A stretch of 64,000 bases of DNA from Clostridia bacterium (GTDB lineage: Bacteria; Bacillota; Clostridia; Saccharofermentanales; Saccharofermentanaceae): the NCBI GenBank assembly GCA_024403735.1, contig JAKSRG010000003.1, positions 112,930-176,929 on the forward strand. Direction: 5' to 3'. How positions within the stretch are numbered: the first letter of the stretch is position 1; every line of letters begins with the position of its first letter. The notes beneath the pieces were generated by a model, which saw nothing but the letters and a program-made list of their open reading frames with translations, did not search any database and was not told the DNA's origin. This document shows positions 10,044 through 19,103 of the stretch, piece after piece. A program made the translations under genes and the position numbers.

Positions 10044-12174
10044 TATTATTCAACCTCATGTATGTAGGAGTAGTCTGTAGATTAGACTTCTCCTTAACCT
10101 CAACAAGATTAAGGCACACTCTGTTAGTAGTGAGCACACCAAGTGTGATGATGCCTGCCTCAGAGAAAATATCCAAACATCTTCTAATCTGGAATGGAGT
10201 AATCTCATTACCAGTTCTGATCATAATCATCTTTGCGAGAAGATCACAATCAATAATAGAAACATCAGCTCCAAGAATACTCTTAAGTGTTAGGTACACT
10301 TCTGAGTAGTGTGAAGAAAGTGGGATCAAACTCTCAATCTTGCAGCCCTTCTTGAGCTTAACAATCTGAGATAAACCTAAGCCACTCTTATAAAGCTGCT
10401 CAATAATCTCTGGCTGTCTCCAGAGAATGTCATCTGGCATAACTGGGCGAATATCTGACAAATGAAGGCTAATAGTAGTATTACCTCTATATGTGTAAGT
10501 ATTAACCGTATAAGCGATATCAACCTTGTCGCCAACCTTAATAAGAGCAGAATAGCTGCCCATACCAAATCCAACCGCAGAGAGAACATTCTTCATCTCT
10601 GGATCGTTATCAACGTCATACAAATCTAATCTAATGTGCGCACCATCACTCATAAGCTGAATGTTGGATACGAGCAAGTTCTTAGTAGCGAATACTGGCT
10701 TAGCATTACCTAATCCAAATGGAGACAAAGTTCTTAATGCCTCATATACTTCCATAGTAGCGCCACTAGCAGGAATAATTGCATCGATATTAAGTTCGTC
10801 TTTATTGCTCTCTTCGCTATCTGTGTTATTAGCGGCATACTCCTCGAGTGCCTTCATAAACTTGCCCAAATTCTTCTTCTGGACAACAAGACCAGCAGCC
10901 TTTTTGTGACCACCGAAATTCACGCAGTACTCAGATGCGTATTCAATCGCGTGGTAAATATCAAACTCACCATAAGATCTAGATGAACCCTTAACATTTT
11001 CAAGGTTAAGTCCATCATCTGTGAAAATAACTGCGCTTCTTCTGAAGTGCTGAGATACCTTACCTGCTACTATTCCTAATACACCCTGATGCCAATTTTT
11101 ACCATAAGCAACAATAGGTCCCTTAGTATTTGTAAGTAGCCATTCCTTTGGACGATTAACATTCTCAATCTGAGCCTTAGCCTCTTCGAAAACTTTCGCC
11201 TCAATCGTCTTACGCTCATCATTCTGAGTGCTGAGCGCCATTGCAGCCTTCTTAACTTCATTTCTGTCATCACTTAGGAACAATGTAAGTGCATCAGATG
11301 AATCATAAAGTCTACCTGCTGCATTAATTCTAGGAACGAATACGAATGAGATATATGTCTCATCAAGTTTCTTATCTGTATCAAGGAGCATCTCATTCAT
11401 CACAGCTACACCAAGGTTAGTTGGATTAGCCATGCTCTGGAATGCCTTCTTAACAAGAGTTCTGTTCTCACCTACAACTGGAACCAAGTCAGCAATCGTA
11501 GCAATTCCTGATAATTCAATTACCTGCTTCCAAACATAAGAGAAAACCTTATATCTGCCATCTCTACCGAGAGCTTCAACAAGCTTCATAGCCACACCAG
11601 CGCCACAAAGGTCAACGCATGGATAAGTATTGTCATGACGCTTAGCACATACAACAGCATCAGCCTCAGGAAGCTTCTCCTGCACTGTATGGTGGTCAGT
11701 AACGACAACCTTAATACCTGCATCCTTAATCTTTGAGATTGTCTCAAAGTTAGAGATACCGCAGTCAACAGTAATAAGTATGCCTGGATTTAAGTTAAGC
11801 ACATCTTCTAAGATATAATCTGTGAGACCATAGCCGTGAGCAGCTCGCTGTGGAACGATATAATGAACGTCACAGTTATGACTTCTGAAATAACGAACAA
11901 GGATTGAAGTAGCAGTTACGCCGTCAGCATCATAGTCACCATAAATCAAGATTTTCTCCTGATTAGTGATGGCGTCAACGATAATATCAACTGCCTTATG
12001 CATGTCCTGGAATAAAAATGGGTCATACCACTCAGAAGGGTTATCACTAACGAAATCTGCCTTCGCTTCTTCAGTTTCAATTCCCCTCAATTTAAGTAAT
12101 TCATCAACTATAAAATCCGCATTGACTTCATCTAGAGTCAATGCGCTGTTCCACATTTTACTTGTCAACAACAT
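10036..12174 (-). CDS. recJ: Single-stranded-DNA-specific exonuclease RecJ
   Basis: 5'-3' ssDNA exonuclease acting in recombination and base-excision or mismatch repair. Seen: the DHH phosphoesterase motifs GDYDADGVTA (about residue 80) and VVTDHHTV (about 160), the DHHA1 motif FGGHKKAAG (about 415), an OB-like nucleic-acid-binding region, and the roughly 130-residue C-terminal extension usual in Firmicute RecJ. Length 712 fits. The start at 12174 has only a weak ribosome binding site; a second ATG 18 bp in is possible. It heads a recJ-rel pair, and a strong terminator sits just upstream, so its promoter should lie in the roughly 90 bp between. Confidence 0.92.
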   Translation of the reverse strand: MLLTSKMWNSALTLDEVNADFIVDELLKLRGIETEEAKADFVSDNPSEWYDPFLFQDMHKAVDIIVDAITNQEKILIYGDYDADGVTATSILVRYFRSHNCDVHYIVPQRAAHGYGLTDYILEDVLNLNPGILITVDCGISNFETISKIKDAGIKVVVTDHHTVQEKLPEADAVVCAKRHDNTYPCVDLCGAGVAMKLVEALGRDGRYKVFSYVWKQVIELSGIATIADLVPVVGENRTLVKKAFQSMANPTNLGVAVMNEMLLDTDKKLDETYISFVFVPRINAAGRLYDSSDALTLFLSDDRNEVKKAAMALSTQNDERKTIEAKVFEEAKAQIENVNRPKEWLLTNTKGPIVAYGKNWHQGVLGIVAGKVSQHFRRSAVIFTDDGLNLENVKGSSRSYGEFDIYHAIEYASEYCVNFGGHKKAAGLVVQKKNLGKFMKALEEYAANNTDSEESNKDELNIDAIIPASGATMEVYEALRTLSPFGLGNAKPVFATKNLLVSNIQLMSDGAHIRLDLYDVDNDPEMKNVLSAVGFGMGSYSALIKVGDKVDIAYTVNTYTYRGNTTISLHLSDIRPVMPDDILWRQPEIIEQLYKSGLGLSQIVKLKKGCKIESLIPLSSHYSEVYLTLKSILGADVSIIDCDLLAKMIMIRTGNEITPFQIRRCLDIFSEAGIITLGVLTTNRVCLNLVEVKEKSNLQTTPTYMRLNNNG

Positions 12175-12266
12175 ATAAACATCTCACGCTAATTATTTGG
12201 ATATATTTTACCAAAAAATGAGGGTTTTGAAAATGAATAACTTGTTAACTGATACTGTTTGAAGGC

Positions 12267-12300
12267 AAAAAAATACCGGTATCAACAAGTGATACCGGTG
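12267..12300 (-). terminator. Rho-independent terminator after rpsU
   Basis: Stem ACCGGTATC/GATACCGGT with a 7-nt loop, followed on the minus strand by seven T. It separates rpsU from recJ. Confidence 0.9.
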
Positions 12301-12317
12301 AAGATAAAGCAAATCAA

Positions 12318-12491
12318 TTAGCGCTTACGCTTTCTAGCTGCCTCTGACTTCTTCTTACGACGTACAGATGGCTTCTCATAGTGCTCTCTCTTACGTACCT
12401 CAGCGAGAACTCCTGATCTAGCACATGAACGCTTGAATCTGCGCAAAGCACTATCAAGGGACTCATTCTCCTTAAGTCTGATTTCTGACAT
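12318..12491 (-). CDS. rpsU: 30S ribosomal protein S21
   Basis: Small ribosomal protein of the 30S subunit that helps initiation. The 57-codon frame begins [20 protein letters not shown] and ends in a Lys/Arg-rich tail ([14 protein letters not shown]), as S21 proteins do. A strong ribosome binding site (GAGGGGAGGG) lies 7 nt before the ATG, and a consensus promoter and a terminator bracket it, so it is a single-gene transcript. A longer open frame of 83 codons runs through the same DNA in another register and should not be mistaken for the gene. S21 often controls translation of stress or biofilm genes in Firmicutes, which suits the hpf and rel neighbours. Confidence 0.96.
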   Translation of the reverse strand: MSEIRLKENESLDSALRRFKRSCARSGVLAEVRKREHYEKPSVRRKKKSEAARKRKR

Positions 12492-12530
12492 TCTTTATCC
12501 CTCCCCTCGCGCGATAAAATCAACTCAAGT

Positions 12531-12559
12531 ATTATACAGAAAACCCTATAGTAAGTCAA
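12531..12559 (-). promoter_or_regulatory. Consensus sigma-A promoter for rpsU
   Basis: On the minus strand TTGACT (12554-12559), a 17-nt spacer and TATAAT (12531-12536), about 40 bp before the rpsU start codon. This is the best promoter match in the window. Confidence 0.9.
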
Positions 12560-12640
12560 CCACATAGAATAAAAGGTTTACCATCCGCGGAAACGCCTTA
12601 GTATCAGGCCTTTTTTCGAGTTGCTCCGACATTATAACAC

Positions 12641-12673
12641 AAAAACACCTGTCAGAGGTGGTTATCTGACAGG
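12641..12673 (-). terminator. Rho-independent terminator after hpf
   Basis: Stem CCTGTCAG/CTGACAGG with a 10-nt loop, followed on the minus strand by GTGTTTTTG. Placed 47 bp after the hpf stop codon. Confidence 0.85.
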
Positions 12674-12719
12674 CGCCGGAATTAACTATTTAAACTTAGC
12701 AGATTTCCTAGTTCAAGGA

Positions 12720-13262
12720 TTAATACTTAGGTTCAATCAAACCATACTGTCCATCCTTACGCTTATAGATGACACATACAGAATTTGTATCAGCGTCGAG
12801 ATAAACAAGGAAGCTATGTCCAAGGAGCTCCATCTGGAGGATTGCATCTTCTGATGACATTGGACGAAGTTCAAAAGACTTTCTCTTAATGATCTTCTTC
12901 TCGTCTGTATCTTCGAAATCATAATCGAGATCAGCTTCTTCTTCGAGGTAAGAAATAATCTGTGGATATTCTTTCTTCTGCTTAAGGAACTTTGTCTTCT
13001 GCTTTCTAATCTGAGACTCGAGCTTATCAATTGTCTTATCTACTGCTGACAAAATCTCGTCATCCTTAGCTTCTGCTCTATATATCTTGTTGTTGAGCTT
13101 TAATGTAATCTCAACTACCATTGTATCGCCTTCAGGTCTGATACGAACATTGAATGTTCCTTCCTCACCGAAATACTTATCGAACTTACTCATCTTATCA
13201 GCGATTTTCTGCTCTAATCTTGTACCAATCTTAATACCTTTTCCCTGTGTAGTGATCTTCAT
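12720..13262 (-). CDS. hpf: Long-form ribosome hibernation promoting factor
   Basis: Binds the 30S decoding centre and dimerises 70S ribosomes into inactive 100S particles in stationary phase. The 180-residue length and two-part layout mark the long form: an N-terminal S30AE domain (MKITTQGKGIKIGTRLEQK onward, about residues 1-100), a charged linker rich in Lys and Asp/Glu, and the C-terminal dimerisation domain (KSFELRPMSSEDAILQMELL to the end). I start at 13262, where AAGGGAGTG lies 5 nt before the ATG; the frame remains open for 31 codons further upstream without a supporting site. Flanked by terminators, so it is transcribed alone. Confidence 0.95.
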   Translation of the reverse strand: MKITTQGKGIKIGTRLEQKIADKMSKFDKYFGEEGTFNVRIRPEGDTMVVEITLKLNNKIYRAEAKDDEILSAVDKTIDKLESQIRKQKTKFLKQKKEYPQIISYLEEEADLDYDFEDTDEKKIIKRKSFELRPMSSEDAILQMELLGHSFLVYLDADTNSVCVIYKRKDGQYGLIEPKY

Positions 13263-13383
13263 AAAATCACTCCCTTCACTTAAAGTTCTAAAGGATTTTT
13301 TATCCTTGATTAGATTATAGTTCACAACTAATTTACATGTAGTAACGTATAACACGTCGCAAAATTTTCAAAAATGGTATAAT

Positions 13384-13416
13384 AAAAAAGATGGGGCTTG
13401 AACAAATCAAACCCCA
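13384..13416 (-). terminator. Rho-independent terminator after zinc-ribbon gene
   Basis: Stem ATGGGG(CTTG)/(CAAA)CCCCAT with six A on the left, i.e. a T run on the minus strand. It also has four T to the right, so it might act in both directions. Confidence 0.75.
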
Positions 13417-13476
13417 TTTTCTATGCTTAAAATATTTAATTTTTCAATCTAATATCCAGATCAAAGATAGCTCAAA

Positions 13477-13962
13477 TTAAGCTTCAGCGTCCTTCTTTTC
13501 TTCCTCTGCTGCTTCTTCAACAGTCTCTTCAGTAGCATCCTCTGAAGCCTCTGTATCAGCTTCTTCCTCAATCTCAATAGTTTCTTCAGTTGCAGCTACT
13601 TCAACTACAGGAGTAGAAGTTTCCTTAACTTCCTTATTCTCTTCTTCGCCATCTGGGAACTTAGTTCCGCAGCCAAAGCAGAATGCATAAGCGAGCATGT
13701 TCTCCTTGCCGCAGTTAGAACATACCTTTAAGCCCTTCTCGAAAAGAATCTTAAGTTCTAAATCTCTAATCTCTTTCTGAAGCGTAGAAACAGCTTCACA
13801 ACGAGAATTGATATCCTTTGTTACATCAACGGACATATCCTTATACTGACCATAATAAAGTCTGCCGATCTCGTCATAGCACTTCAATACAGCTTTCTTC
13901 TTCTCGTCAATTGTTCTTTGATAACCAGCGATAACTTTAGCCTTAGGATCAAAAATAGCCAT
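13477..13962 (-). CDS. Zinc-ribbon protein with coiled-coil N-terminus and acidic tail
   Basis: Unknown function. Seen: an N-terminal helical stretch with heptad-like spacing (about residues 8-75), a zinc ribbon made of two Cys-x2-Cys pairs (VCSNCGKEN and CFGCGTKF, about residues 81-100), and a long C-terminal tail of about 50 residues that is almost all Glu, Thr, Ala and Val. No membrane segment or signal peptide, so it should be cytoplasmic. The ribbon is of the double-zinc-ribbon type often found at protein- or nucleic-acid-binding sites. The AGGAGGAG ribosome binding site is strong, suggesting good expression. It lies between hpf and a membrane protein gene, with its own terminator. Confidence 0.75.
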   Translation of the reverse strand: MAIFDPKAKVIAGYQRTIDEKKKAVLKCYDEIGRLYYGQYKDMSVDVTKDINSRCEAVSTLQKEIRDLELKILFEKGLKVCSNCGKENMLAYAFCFGCGTKFPDGEEENKEVKETSTPVVEVAATEETIEIEEEADTEASEDATEETVEEAAEEEKKDAEA

Positions 13963-14007
13963 GTTCCACTCCTCCTATAAAAACAACAGATAGATTATAC
14001 ACCATAA

Positions 14008-14733
14008 TCAAGTCGTTTGCTCGGATTTTTCATACATCGTCTTAACAAGCACATATTCAGAAGCATTATTCTCATCAATTACGCGCTTTTTACGGTTGTA
14101 CATTACTACACCTGCAATCATTACACCAATACTAATTCCCATGCCAAGAAGTGATGTAATCTCAGCTGTATTCTCATACTTAAAGAAAGATAGTGTCGTA
14201 TACAAAGTTGGCACAACTGATACAGATGCATCAACAAAACCAATAACCTTCATTGTTCTGATTATTGGATTACGCTTGCTTCTTGTAGTAATCATCCCAT
14301 AGATAGCAAATAAGAACTTAAATCCAGTGAACACGATGAACCAGTATACGAGGATACCTCCGATAAGGATAACATCTCCAATTAAGTACATACGTAGGCA
14401 GGCGAACAAGTAAGTTAGTCCAATGAACACTAGAAAACCACCCGCCTTGTTATGGGTCTCGAATTCCATATTGTACTTGAACAAAACATCTTTAACAGTC
14501 TGAACGTAGATATAATTCTTCATTGTTCTATATCTAGCAAAACCAATAATCATGAAATAAACAGCGTGAAGGACGAGCCAGAAAGAACCCAAATACATGC
14601 CAAAGAAAATCTTTAGCAAAGCTGTGACTGAATTAGTCAGCGTAGACAATGCTATTAGAGAAACATTTGGATCTTTGTCTTCTATTCGATTGCGAACTCT
14701 ATCGAATATGCATACCTTATTAATCTTTTCCAT
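14008..14733 (-). CDS. Hypothetical polytopic membrane protein
   Basis: I do not recognise the family. The 241-residue product has about six hydrophobic segments (roughly residues 30-60, 60-70, 95-115, 115-145, 160-185 and 190-215) separated by short Lys/Arg-rich loops, so it is an integral membrane protein. The cytoplasmic C-terminus is charged. The start at 14733 has only a weak ribosome binding site. It lies between the zinc-ribbon gene and the terminator of the EAL-domain gene and is probably transcribed with the zinc-ribbon gene, 46 bp downstream. No motif suggests a substrate. Confidence 0.65.
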   Translation of the reverse strand: MEKINKVCIFDRVRNRIEDKDPNVSLIALSTLTNSVTALLKIFFGMYLGSFWLVLHAVYFMIIGFARYRTMKNYIYVQTVKDVLFKYNMEFETHNKAGGFLVFIGLTYLFACLRMYLIGDVILIGGILVYWFIVFTGFKFLFAIYGMITTRSKRNPIIRTMKVIGFVDASVSVVPTLYTTLSFFKYENTAEITSLLGMGISIGVMIAGVVMYNRKKRVIDENNASEYVLVKTMYEKSEQTT

Positions 14734-14806
14734 CTCTATTCACTTTCACCCGTATTCAATATGAATAATATGAATAAAGTGGTATAAGTTCAATTTACGG
14801 AAAAGC

Positions 14807-14841
14807 AAAAAAATGCCTACCAAAATCACTTTTGATAGGCA
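14807..14841 (-). terminator. Rho-independent terminator after EAL gene
   Basis: Stem TGCCTA(C)CAAAA / TTTTGATAGGCA around a 4-nt loop, followed by seven T on the minus strand. Confidence 0.9.
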
Positions 14842-14856
14842 ATTTAGCAATACTAA

Positions 14857-17340
14857 TTACTTGAAATACTTATTCTCGAAGTTGAACACCGTCATTGGCT
14901 TACCATATAGATAGCCCTGGAAAACGTCGGCACCCATCTCCTTGATGGCACTAGCCTGGCTCTCGCTCTCGACACCCTCTACTACTACCTGCTTCTTAAT
15001 AGAGTGCGCGAGCATTGTGATAGCTGAGATAAATGATCGGTTAAACTCGATTGTATCCATATCATCAACGAACGCTTTATCAATCTTAATCTCATCAACA
15101 GGCAAATCCTTAAGATAGCTGAAAGATGAATAACCTGTACCAAAGTCATCAAGTGCGATACGAACATTCTCGTTTCTTAATCTGATGAGGTTCTGACGAC
15201 ACATCGCCATATTTCTCATGAGGGATGTCTCAGTAATCTCAAGAAGAATGTTCTTTGGTGATAGATTGTATCTAGCAAGTACTGAAAGTACATCATTAGC
15301 GAAGTCTCTTCTTACGAGGTCATCAGCAGTAACATTGATGTGAACGTAGAAGTTAGGGTCTGCACCTTCTCTAATCCACTGAGCGCACTGTGATATTGCT
15401 TTATCGAGGATCCACGCACCAATTGTCTCCATCTGGTCAGTAGACTCAAGGGCGTTAACTACTCGCTCAGGGTTAACAAGTTCACCACTAGGAGCAATCC
15501 ATCTAAGGAGCGCCTCAGCACCAGAGAGTTTCTCTGTCTTAGCATCAACGAGTGGCTGATAATATAGCTGGAAGCTATCCATGTTATTACGAATTGACTG
15601 AGAGATCTGAAGCTCGAAGTCTAGTCGTTCCTTAAGTTCTCTCTTATCTACTGGTGAATAAATAGCATACTTAAGTTTTTTATCCTGCTTAACCTTGTGA
15701 AGAGCAATCTCGGCGTTAACGAGGAGCTCATCAATAACTGAACCACAAGAAGGATAAATAGCTGCAGAAAGACCATATGTAATAAAGAATGATCCACGAG
15801 CCATCTCGAGTGGCTGGATACTTTCTTCCTGCAAATAGTTCATGTACTCAGTAACCTTAATACGTGAAGCATGTGGCCACAAAATACAGAATGTATCAAC
15901 ACCGATGTGATATACAGAAGAATTCTCCGGAAGATGCTTCTGGAGCATATCACCAACGGCGATAAGAATCTCGTTACCAGCTGAACGACCGTAACGATCA
16001 TTAAATGCATGGAAACCATTGATATCAACAAGAACAACAGCAGCTGACAACAAATCCTTATTACGGAATACGCTTACAGCATCTGTGAGAAGTCTTTCTC
16101 TAGTAGGGAAACCAGTAAGCTCGTGACATGAAGCATTACGCTCAACATCCTCTCTTACCTCATTCATTCTTGTCAAATCGAAAACAGTACCTACAATCAT
16201 CAAAGCCTGTCTAGAAGTATCAAAGAAGCTCTTACCACGACAAGCAATCCAGACATTACGTTCCTTCTCACTCTCTACACGGAACTCAATTGAGAACTTC
16301 TCTTCTTCTCCATCAACAATCTGATGCATTATATTTCTGAAACGCTTACGATCTTCTGGGATAATTCTAGAAGTAATCATCTCAATAACATCGCCATTAA
16401 TCTCTGTAGAGATATCAGGAATAATCTCATGAATGTTCTCTGAGAATACTACCTTACCCATCTTCATATCAGCATAGAATGTGATAGCAGACGTACCTTC
16501 GATAAGATTTGTACGAATGGACTCATCTTCTACGAAACTAGTAATATCTGTAAAACAACCTGAAACATACTGCGGATCACCACCTAAGACGCCATCTTTG
16601 TCAGCATCTGATAATCCGTTGGCTCTGAGATGGAGCTCACCTCTTACCGTTGATAAAAATCTATAGTCGCCCTCGAAAACATGTGTCTCATGCTTGAGGA
16701 ATGAAACTACTCCCTGACTTAATCTCTCAAAATCATCTGGGTGAACATATCTAGCGATTTCCTTGGAAGCATTAATAATCTTGTTAGATACAAGATCAAA
16801 GTCCTCCATAAACTTACGGTTAACGTAACAAATATCGTTAAACGTATCATATGAGAAGAAATACTGATTAATACCGTCACCGAATAACTGACATGAAATT
16901 CTGTCATTGATAGTTCTTGTCTTATCAATTATCACACCCATAATGAGTGTCTCTTTACCTACCTGAACAGCCTGCATATGTGTCTCAACATCGAGCATCG
17001 CGAACTGTGGCTTAATAAGAGAATGTGATACAACTACATTATTGATATTTGATAAAACAAGATCCTTGAATGCATCCTGATACTTACGTTCAGCATCTAG
17101 ACGCTCCTCTTCAGGGATAAACTGAACATATGAAGAAAGAAGTACATCCTGGGATGACATAGTTCCCATAATGCTACTCATTGAATCTGTGAAAAATAAA
17201 CGCTCTTCATATGGAATACAAATAAAAGAAGCTACAGTAGCAGAAGAGATAACTTCTGAAATCTCCTCAATAGTAGTCATATTTAAGATCTTGAGCATCT
17301 CGCCGCGAGATCTGTACAAATCAGACTGCAAACCTTCCAT
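14857..17340 (-). CDS. PAS-GGDEF(degenerate)-EAL cyclic-di-GMP phosphodiesterase
   Basis: Likely hydrolyses c-di-GMP. Domains: three PAS-like regions (about residues 20-130, 135-265 and 270-395), a GGDEF domain (about 400-560) and an EAL domain (about 570-825). The GGDEF signature is degenerate, reading GVDTF near residue 480, so it should not make c-di-GMP but may bind GTP as a regulator. The EAL domain keeps GAEALLRW (near 607), LEITET, LDDFGTGYSS, VVEGVE and QGYLYGKP, all needed for metal binding and catalysis. No membrane segment is seen, so sensing is cytoplasmic. It stands upstream of its own terminator and behind rsmI; the GTGGAG ribosome site supports the start. Confidence 0.92.
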   Translation of the reverse strand: MEGLQSDLYRSRGEMLKILNMTTIEEISEVISSATVASFICIPYEERLFFTDSMSSIMGTMSSQDVLLSSYVQFIPEEERLDAERKYQDAFKDLVLSNINNVVVSHSLIKPQFAMLDVETHMQAVQVGKETLIMGVIIDKTRTINDRISCQLFGDGINQYFFSYDTFNDICYVNRKFMEDFDLVSNKIINASKEIARYVHPDDFERLSQGVVSFLKHETHVFEGDYRFLSTVRGELHLRANGLSDADKDGVLGGDPQYVSGCFTDITSFVEDESIRTNLIEGTSAITFYADMKMGKVVFSENIHEIIPDISTEINGDVIEMITSRIIPEDRKRFRNIMHQIVDGEEEKFSIEFRVESEKERNVWIACRGKSFFDTSRQALMIVGTVFDLTRMNEVREDVERNASCHELTGFPTRERLLTDAVSVFRNKDLLSAAVVLVDINGFHAFNDRYGRSAGNEILIAVGDMLQKHLPENSSVYHIGVDTFCILWPHASRIKVTEYMNYLQEESIQPLEMARGSFFITYGLSAAIYPSCGSVIDELLVNAEIALHKVKQDKKLKYAIYSPVDKRELKERLDFELQISQSIRNNMDSFQLYYQPLVDAKTEKLSGAEALLRWIAPSGELVNPERVVNALESTDQMETIGAWILDKAISQCAQWIREGADPNFYVHINVTADDLVRRDFANDVLSVLARYNLSPKNILLEITETSLMRNMAMCRQNLIRLRNENVRIALDDFGTGYSSFSYLKDLPVDEIKIDKAFVDDMDTIEFNRSFISAITMLAHSIKKQVVVEGVESESQASAIKEMGADVFQGYLYGKPMTVFNFENKYFK

Positions 17341-17369
17341 CTAGCTTCTCCACTTCACATCACTATAAC

Positions 17370-18200
17370 TTATTCTAACAGATTAACTATATATGAGTAT
17401 AGTTCTTTTTTATTCTTTCCTGTGATTTCTGCAATCTTTGAAGCAATGCTCTTAGTAGATTCACCTTTGCTTCTTAATGAACGAATCATATCGTCAATCT
17501 CGTCTGAAGTTAATTCACTATTAGTATCCACTAATGGCTTTGGCTCTAGGCAAATAACGAACTCACCCTTAGGTGGAACTTCGTTAAAATAAGCAAGTGC
17601 ACTATCCAAATCCAATCTGATAACCTGCTCATACTTCTTAGTAAGTTCACGGCAAAATGCTGCCTTACACTTACCGTAGCCAGCCTTAATAAGATCTTCA
17701 ATTGTCTTAATGAGACGATGTGGAGCTTCATAAATAATGATTGTTACTCGTATATCATCAAGTGCCTTAATACGCTCCTTACGGCTCTTTGTATCAACAG
17801 GGATAAATCCTTCAAAGTGATATCTTCTAGTATCTAATCCACTCATTACAAGAGCAGTGATACCAGCTACTGGACCAGGAACAACTGTTACATCTAGTTC
17901 CTCTTCGATACATAACTCAACAAGGTCAGCACCAGGATCAGATATACATGGCATACCAGCATCTGATACGAGTACAATATCTTCACCATTTTTAAGGCGC
18001 TCGATAAGGACTGGACCTTTTGCTGCTTTGTTATGCTCGTGATATGAAAAGAGCTTAGCTTCAATACCAAGATTAGATAGGAGTAAACCTGTTCGTCTTG
18101 TATCTTCACACGCTACAAGAGAAGCTGAGCTTAGTACTTCAATAGCTCTGCTAGACATATCTCCCATATTTCCTATTGGTGTTCCTACAAGATATAACAT
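17370..18200 (-). CDS. rsmI: 16S rRNA (cytidine-1402-2'-O)-methyltransferase
   Basis: SAM-dependent tetrapyrrole-methylase-fold enzyme that methylates the ribose of C1402 in 16S rRNA, at the P site. Seen: N-terminal LYLVGTPIGNMGDMS, the SAM-loop SDAGMPCISDPGADLV (about residues 80-95), VVPGPVAGITALVMSG, and FEGFIPVDTKSRKERI. Length 276 is normal. It follows trmN6 in the order known from Bacillus (tmk-holB-ricT-trmN6-rsmI), 45 bp downstream, and has a good AAGGAGAG ribosome binding site. Confidence 0.95.
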   Translation of the reverse strand: MLYLVGTPIGNMGDMSSRAIEVLSSASLVACEDTRRTGLLLSNLGIEAKLFSYHEHNKAAKGPVLIERLKNGEDIVLVSDAGMPCISDPGADLVELCIEEELDVTVVPGPVAGITALVMSGLDTRRYHFEGFIPVDTKSRKERIKALDDIRVTIIIYEAPHRLIKTIEDLIKAGYGKCKAAFCRELTKKYEQVIRLDLDSALAYFNEVPPKGEFVICLEPKPLVDTNSELTSDEIDDMIRSLRSKGESTKSIASKIAEITGKNKKELYSYIVNLLE

Positions 18201-18245
18201 AATCTACTCTCCTTAAATGACCTAAAAATTATATCATTAATCCAT

Positions 18246-19052
18246 TTAGATAAAACAATCTTTGTGCTCATCGTCATATATTTGTCTTACTACTGAAGTT
18301 GGCACAATATCGCCGTTACTATCGCGTTCATTAAGGATTAGTGGAGGAAGTATCTTAAGTTCATTAGTCTTAATTCCACGCTTACCACAAAGAAGGATTG
18401 AAGTCGCCATCTTATCAGCAAATGAATGAACATTTAGTAGATGAGTAGGAATAATCTTATTCTTATCAAAGGCCTTCATGCAGTCAGCTAATCTATCGCC
18501 CTTCATAATCATTACCACATATCCAGAAGATGGTATTACACGAGATGCGGCTACTCTAACAAAGTCATCGAGTTCACCATTTTCCTCAAATCTACCATTA
18601 AGGCGCTCAACTGATTTGTTGCTGGTTGTTTTGGGGCCATTCTTCTCATTAAAAAATGGAGGATTGAACATTACAATATCGTACTGGGTATTCTTAGGAG
18701 CGCCAGTTAGTTCCCTGATATCACTGTTATGCGCCTCTATCCTACCTTCAAGCGAATTGAGGTTAATATTCTCACGTAACACATCATATGAAGTCTTCAT
18801 GATCTCTACCGCGTCGACATGAACGTTAGGTCTACGACCAAGTAGCAATAATGAACAAGCACCGCAGCCTGCGCCTAATTCAAGAGCTTTAACCACCTTT
18901 GTTGAATTACCACGAACAAATGAAGCAGCGAACCAAGATAGTAGGACACTATCGAGACCAAATCGAAAACCGGTCTTAAGCTGATACATCTTAAGACCAT
19001 CACGACCTAAATCTTCGAGTGAACATTCACTCAAAATAGCATCGTTATCCAT
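18246..19052 (-). CDS. trmN6: tRNA1(Val) A37 N6-methyltransferase-like protein
   Basis: Class I SAM-dependent methyltransferase of the TrmN6/YfiC (Bacillus YabB) group, predicted to methylate an adenine in tRNA or another RNA. Seen: the GxGxG SAM-binding motif as ELGAGCGACSLLLLG (about residue 58) and the N6-adenine catalytic motif NPPF in VMFNPPFF (about 130). Length 268 is typical. Position between ricT/ferredoxin and rsmI matches the Firmicute cluster. The start at 19052 has GGAGGG 8 nt before it. The exact tRNA target is inferred from the family only. Confidence 0.88.
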   Translation of the reverse strand: MDNDAILSECSLEDLGRDGLKMYQLKTGFRFGLDSVLLSWFAASFVRGNSTKVVKALELGAGCGACSLLLLGRRPNVHVDAVEIMKTSYDVLRENINLNSLEGRIEAHNSDIRELTGAPKNTQYDIVMFNPPFFNEKNGPKTTSNKSVERLNGRFEENGELDDFVRVAASRVIPSSGYVVMIMKGDRLADCMKAFDKNKIIPTHLLNVHSFADKMATSILLCGKRGIKTNELKILPPLILNERDSNGDIVPTSVVRQIYDDEHKDCFI

Positions 19053-19103
19053 ACTTGAAACCCTCCTACGATAATCACTAACAAAGAAAAAGAGAATAAA
19101 AGG

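Noticed and set aside
12314..12565. An 83-codon open frame on the minus strand over rpsU
   Set aside because: It is the wrong register; the S21 gene (12318-12491) has the clear start, ribosome site and conserved sequence.
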